From contig DBNU01000035.1 of NCBI GenBank assembly GCA_002299125.1, positions 1,993 through 26,825 on the forward strand: 24,833 nucleotides of DNA. The letters run 5' to 3'. The position numbers and the translations under genes were made by a program. The notes below the pieces were generated by a model. That model worked only from the letters and a program-made list of their open reading frames with translations, made no database searches and was not told where the DNA came from. Numbering within the stretch: the stretch's first letter is position 1; the number at the start of each line of letters is the position of its first letter. Source of the stretch: Proteobacteria bacterium UBA664 (GTDB taxonomy: Bacteria > Pseudomonadota > Gammaproteobacteria > UBA7966). Below are positions 23,074 to 24,833 of this stretch, piece after piece.

Positions 23074-24490
23074 GCCCGCCAAGCGGGCGGCTGCGGATCC
23101 GCTGCCCGGGTTGCAACTCCGGACCCGGAGCAAGCACCACACTGTCGCCCTCCGCGAGTGCAGAGCGCATCGGTATCGATCGGGCATCTGCTGCCGACCA
23201 CGCCCCGGCATCCGTCCGCACCTCAGCGCCAAGGGGCATCGACACCACCTGCCACTCACCCAGAATGGGCAGATCACCCAGCGCTACCCGCTCGAGAAGT
23301 CCTCCCCGGTCGACCCGCCAGACGATTCGCTCGCCACCGCGCTCATCCACCGCTTCGAGCGGCACCGTCAGCCGCGCCAATTGTTCGTCGAACTCGAGCT
23401 CGCGCGAGAGAAAGGCGACCCTCGCACTCATTCCCGGCAGCACCCGGGGATCGCTGTCGACGAGCGCAACCTTTACCAGTACGGTGGCCGTGCCCCGATC
23501 AACGATCGGCACAAGCTGGCGTACACGCCCGCGCAGATGGATGTCGGGGAGCGCGTCGAAGACGATTTCGGCAGGTTGTCCGACCTGGGCCCGCACGAGG
23601 CTGGCCTCCGCCACGTCCGCTTCGACTTCGAGTGACTGCAGATCCGCGAGCGTGACTACGGCACCCTTGGCGGCCGCGGTCGCGGCAAAGGGGGCCACGA
23701 CATCGCCGATGTCGGCAAACTTCTCCAGTACCACGCCGGTGAAGGGCGCCCTGATGATCGTGTACTCCACGGCCACCTCGGCCTCCCGGAGCGCGGCACG
23801 CGCCGCCTCGACCTGGGCCTCGGCGATGGCAACCTGCGCAACGGCGGTATCGATGGCGGCCCGCGCACGGGTGACCGTGGCGGCGGCCTTCTCGTCGCGG
23901 GCAATCGCCGCATCACGATCTTGCTCCGCGAGGAAGCGTTCGCGCGCCACCTGCTCGGCACGCTTGCGCACGCGTGCGGCATCCCGCGCCTCGGCCTCGA
24001 ACTCGGTCAGGCGCGCGCGGGCCTCGGCCAGTTGTGCACGCGCGGCACTTACCTGTGCCTCACTCACCATCACATTGGCGACCGCGCGCGCGCGCGCGGC
24101 CTCGAGGTCGGCGTTCTCCAGCCGCGCGAGCACTTGGCCCGCCTCGACACGGTCACCCTCGCGCACTTCCAGCGCCGTGATGCGCCCCGTGGCCTTCGAC
24201 GCGACTTGGGCCCGGACCTGTGGAACCACATAGCCCGTCGCCGTGAACAGCGTGATTGCCTGCGAGGGGAAGGTTCGGGTCACCCGCACGACCGGGACTT
24301 CGTGCGGGAGAAACGCATGGCGTTCGAAGTAAATCCACCCTCCGATCACGCTGAGTGTCAAAAGACCCAGCAGTCCAGGACGCATCCAGGTGCGGCCTGC
24401 CCGACCGGTAGCCCCCGCACGAAGTTGTGGGTCGAGTCGCAGGGCCTCAAGGTCCTGGAGTCGGGTACCGTCGGACGGCGGGTTGGTCAT
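23051..24490 (-). CDS. HlyD-family periplasmic adaptor of the ABC exporter
   Basis: Membrane-fusion protein of 479 residues. A cytoplasmic N-terminus (1-36) is followed by one helix (about 38-55); then come a lipoyl half-motif (about 90-120, ending VEAGQVLARLEN), a long alpha-helical hairpin (about 121-245, very rich in Ala, Arg and Glu), the second lipoyl half (about 246-265, RAPFTGVVLEKFADIGDVV), a beta-barrel domain and a C-terminal membrane-proximal domain. The hairpin length suggests docking to an outer-membrane channel of the TolC type, which is not encoded in the window. First gene of the exporter operon. The ATG at 24490 has a poor ribosome site; a TTG directly before it is possible. 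A (CG)8 run lies inside the hairpin-coding part. Confidence 0.92.
   Translation of the reverse strand: MTNPPSDGTRLQDLEALRLDPQLRAGATGRAGRTWMRPGLLGLLTLSVIGGWIYFERHAFLPHEVPVVRVTRTFPSQAITLFTATGYVVPQVRAQVASKATGRITALEVREGDRVEAGQVLARLENADLEAARARAVANVMVSEAQVSAARAQLAEARARLTEFEAEARDAARVRKRAEQVARERFLAEQDRDAAIARDEKAAATVTRARAAIDTAVAQVAIAEAQVEAARAALREAEVAVEYTIIRAPFTGVVLEKFADIGDVVAPFAATAAAKGAVVTLADLQSLEVEADVAEASLVRAQVGQPAEIVFDALPDIHLRGRVRQLVPIVDRGTATVLVKVALVDSDPRVLPGMSARVAFLSRELEFDEQLARLTVPLEAVDERGGERIVWRVDRGGLLERVALGDLPILGEWQVVSMPLGAEVRTDAGAWSAADARSIPMRSALAEGDSVVLAPGPELQPGQRIRSRPLGGHDDEWGR
24083..24098. repeat. (CG)8 dinucleotide tract in the adaptor gene
   Basis: Sixteen bases of pure alternating CG inside the adaptor reading frame, coding Ala-Arg repeats in the helical hairpin. 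Gain or loss of one CG unit would shift the frame and stop the adaptor. Alternating CG is also the strongest Z-DNA-forming sequence. Confidence 0.9.
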
Positions 24491-24589
24491 CAAGAAGCGC
24501 GCTCTGTGTGGGCTGCGGTTGGGTTAGCGTACTGCGGTGCGGCAAGGACCCGCCTGGGTCGACGCTCGTCAGGCCGGAAATGCTTTTCG

Positions 24590-24598
24590 TGCTAGGCT
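24590..24598 (+). promoter_or_regulatory. candidate extended -10 element of the cytochrome gene
   Basis: TGCTAGGCT matches TG-n-TAnnnT and differs by one base from the element before xrtH. It lies 91 bases before the cytochrome start. No -35 match at normal spacing, which is tolerated for extended -10 promoters. Confidence 0.35.
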
Positions 24599-24635
24599 TT
24601 CGGATGTCGGCCGGGGCATGGTCGGCGCGGGAGGT

Positions 24636-24657
24636 GTACGGGGCGAAGATCCCGTAC
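24636..24657 (+). promoter_or_regulatory. perfect inverted repeat in the cytochrome leader
   Basis: GTACGGG and CCCGTAC (7-bp arms, 8-base spacer) lie between the candidate promoter and the ribosome site. It could be an operator or a leader hairpin; it is not followed by T's, so not a terminator. Confidence 0.4.
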
Positions 24658-24688
24658 GAATCAACGAAAAAGGACTGGAGATCCGCTG

Positions 24689-24833
24689 ATGAATTCCAGG
24701 CGTGCCGCGACGCATGTCGCATGTTTGCTCTTTGCCTTGTGTCCTGCCGCGATGGCAGAGGGCAACCCCGAAGATGGCAAGTGGAAGGCCAACACCTGCT
24801 TGGGTTGTCACGGCGTCGAAACCTACAAGAACG
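24689..24833 (+). CDS. Secreted c-type cytochrome (partial, 3' end outside window)
   Basis: The first 48 residues only. A signal peptide is clear (basic start, hydrophobic 10-21, likely cleavage after AMA at 21-23), followed by a heme c attachment site C37-x-x-C40-H41 in TCLGCHG. The sequence around it (GKWKANTCLGCHGVETYKN) is of the small cytochrome c4/c553-like class common in gammaproteobacteria, in which YKN is followed by a YP-rich segment. It should carry electrons in the periplasm. The start at 24689 has GGAG eight bases upstream. The gene is divergent from the exporter operon. Confidence 0.88.
   Translation, partial: MNSRRAATHVACLLFALCPAAMAEGNPEDGKWKANTCLGCHGVETYKN

Larger units (their letters stand above)
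24491..24688. other. divergent region between exporter operon and cytochrome gene
   Basis: A 198-base region holding the promoters of both the leftward exporter operon and the rightward cytochrome gene. On the plus strand TGCTAGGCT (24590-24598) fits an extended -10; on the minus strand only a TACGCT hexamer near 24517-24522 is plausible. A perfect 7-bp inverted repeat is at 24636-24657. Confidence 0.5.

Noticed and set aside
1..24833. CRISPR arrays, tRNA or rRNA genes, insertion sequences, phage genes
   Set aside because: No regularly spaced repeats, no GGTTCGAATC-type tRNA arms, no transposase or integrase motifs were seen when reading both strands; a tool search could still find a degenerate remnant.

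Overview
The window is GC-rich chromosomal DNA from a gammaproteobacterium, probably outside the Enterobacterales. The evidence is gene order: tesA facing ybbA-ybbP, rph facing yicC, rdgB beside hemW, and gmk-rpoZ-spoT-ridA are typical gammaproteobacterial neighbourhoods. High G+C, frequent GTG starts, an exosortase and an SucD of the beta/deep-gamma sequence type argue against enterics. Genus cannot be set from the sequence alone. No tRNA, rRNA, CRISPR array, insertion sequence or phage gene was seen.

Layout, left to right. (1) 171-4824: a zinc-ribbon Nudix hydrolase and the secreted GDSL esterase tesA point left; the YbbA ATPase and YbbP giant permease point right from a 40-base shared upstream region. 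(2) 5011-6205: an exosortase of the XrtH type overlaps a second membrane protein; a stretch with three inverted repeats and a factor-independent terminator follows. (3) 6365-10020: hemW, rdgB and rph on the minus strand, divergent from yicC. (4) 10074-15200: an accessory block holding a minimal MNT/HEPN pair, sucCD, a SAM methyltransferase, a cupin protein and a MAPEG membrane protein. It separates yicC from gmk, which are neighbours in many proteobacteria. (5) 15362-19311: gmk, rpoZ, spoT (bifunctional, with an N-terminal extension) and ridA, ending at an 18-bp hairpin shared with the convergent dps gene. (6) 19368-24490: dps and, upstream of it, a four-gene tripartite-type ABC exporter (adaptor, ATPase, two separate FtsX-type permeases). 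(7) 24689-end: the start of a secreted c-type cytochrome, cut by the window edge.

Functional themes: nucleotide pool cleaning and RNA processing (Nudix, RdgB, RNase PH, YicC, Gmk), alarmone control (SpoT, with RpoZ beside it), envelope export and protein sorting (YbbAP, TesA, exosortase pair, ABC exporter), and stress protection (Dps, RidA). The least ordinary items are the exosortase two-gene unit, the structured RNA candidate after it, the MNT/HEPN pair placed directly behind yicC, and the exporter operon whose adaptor gene contains a (CG)8 tract.
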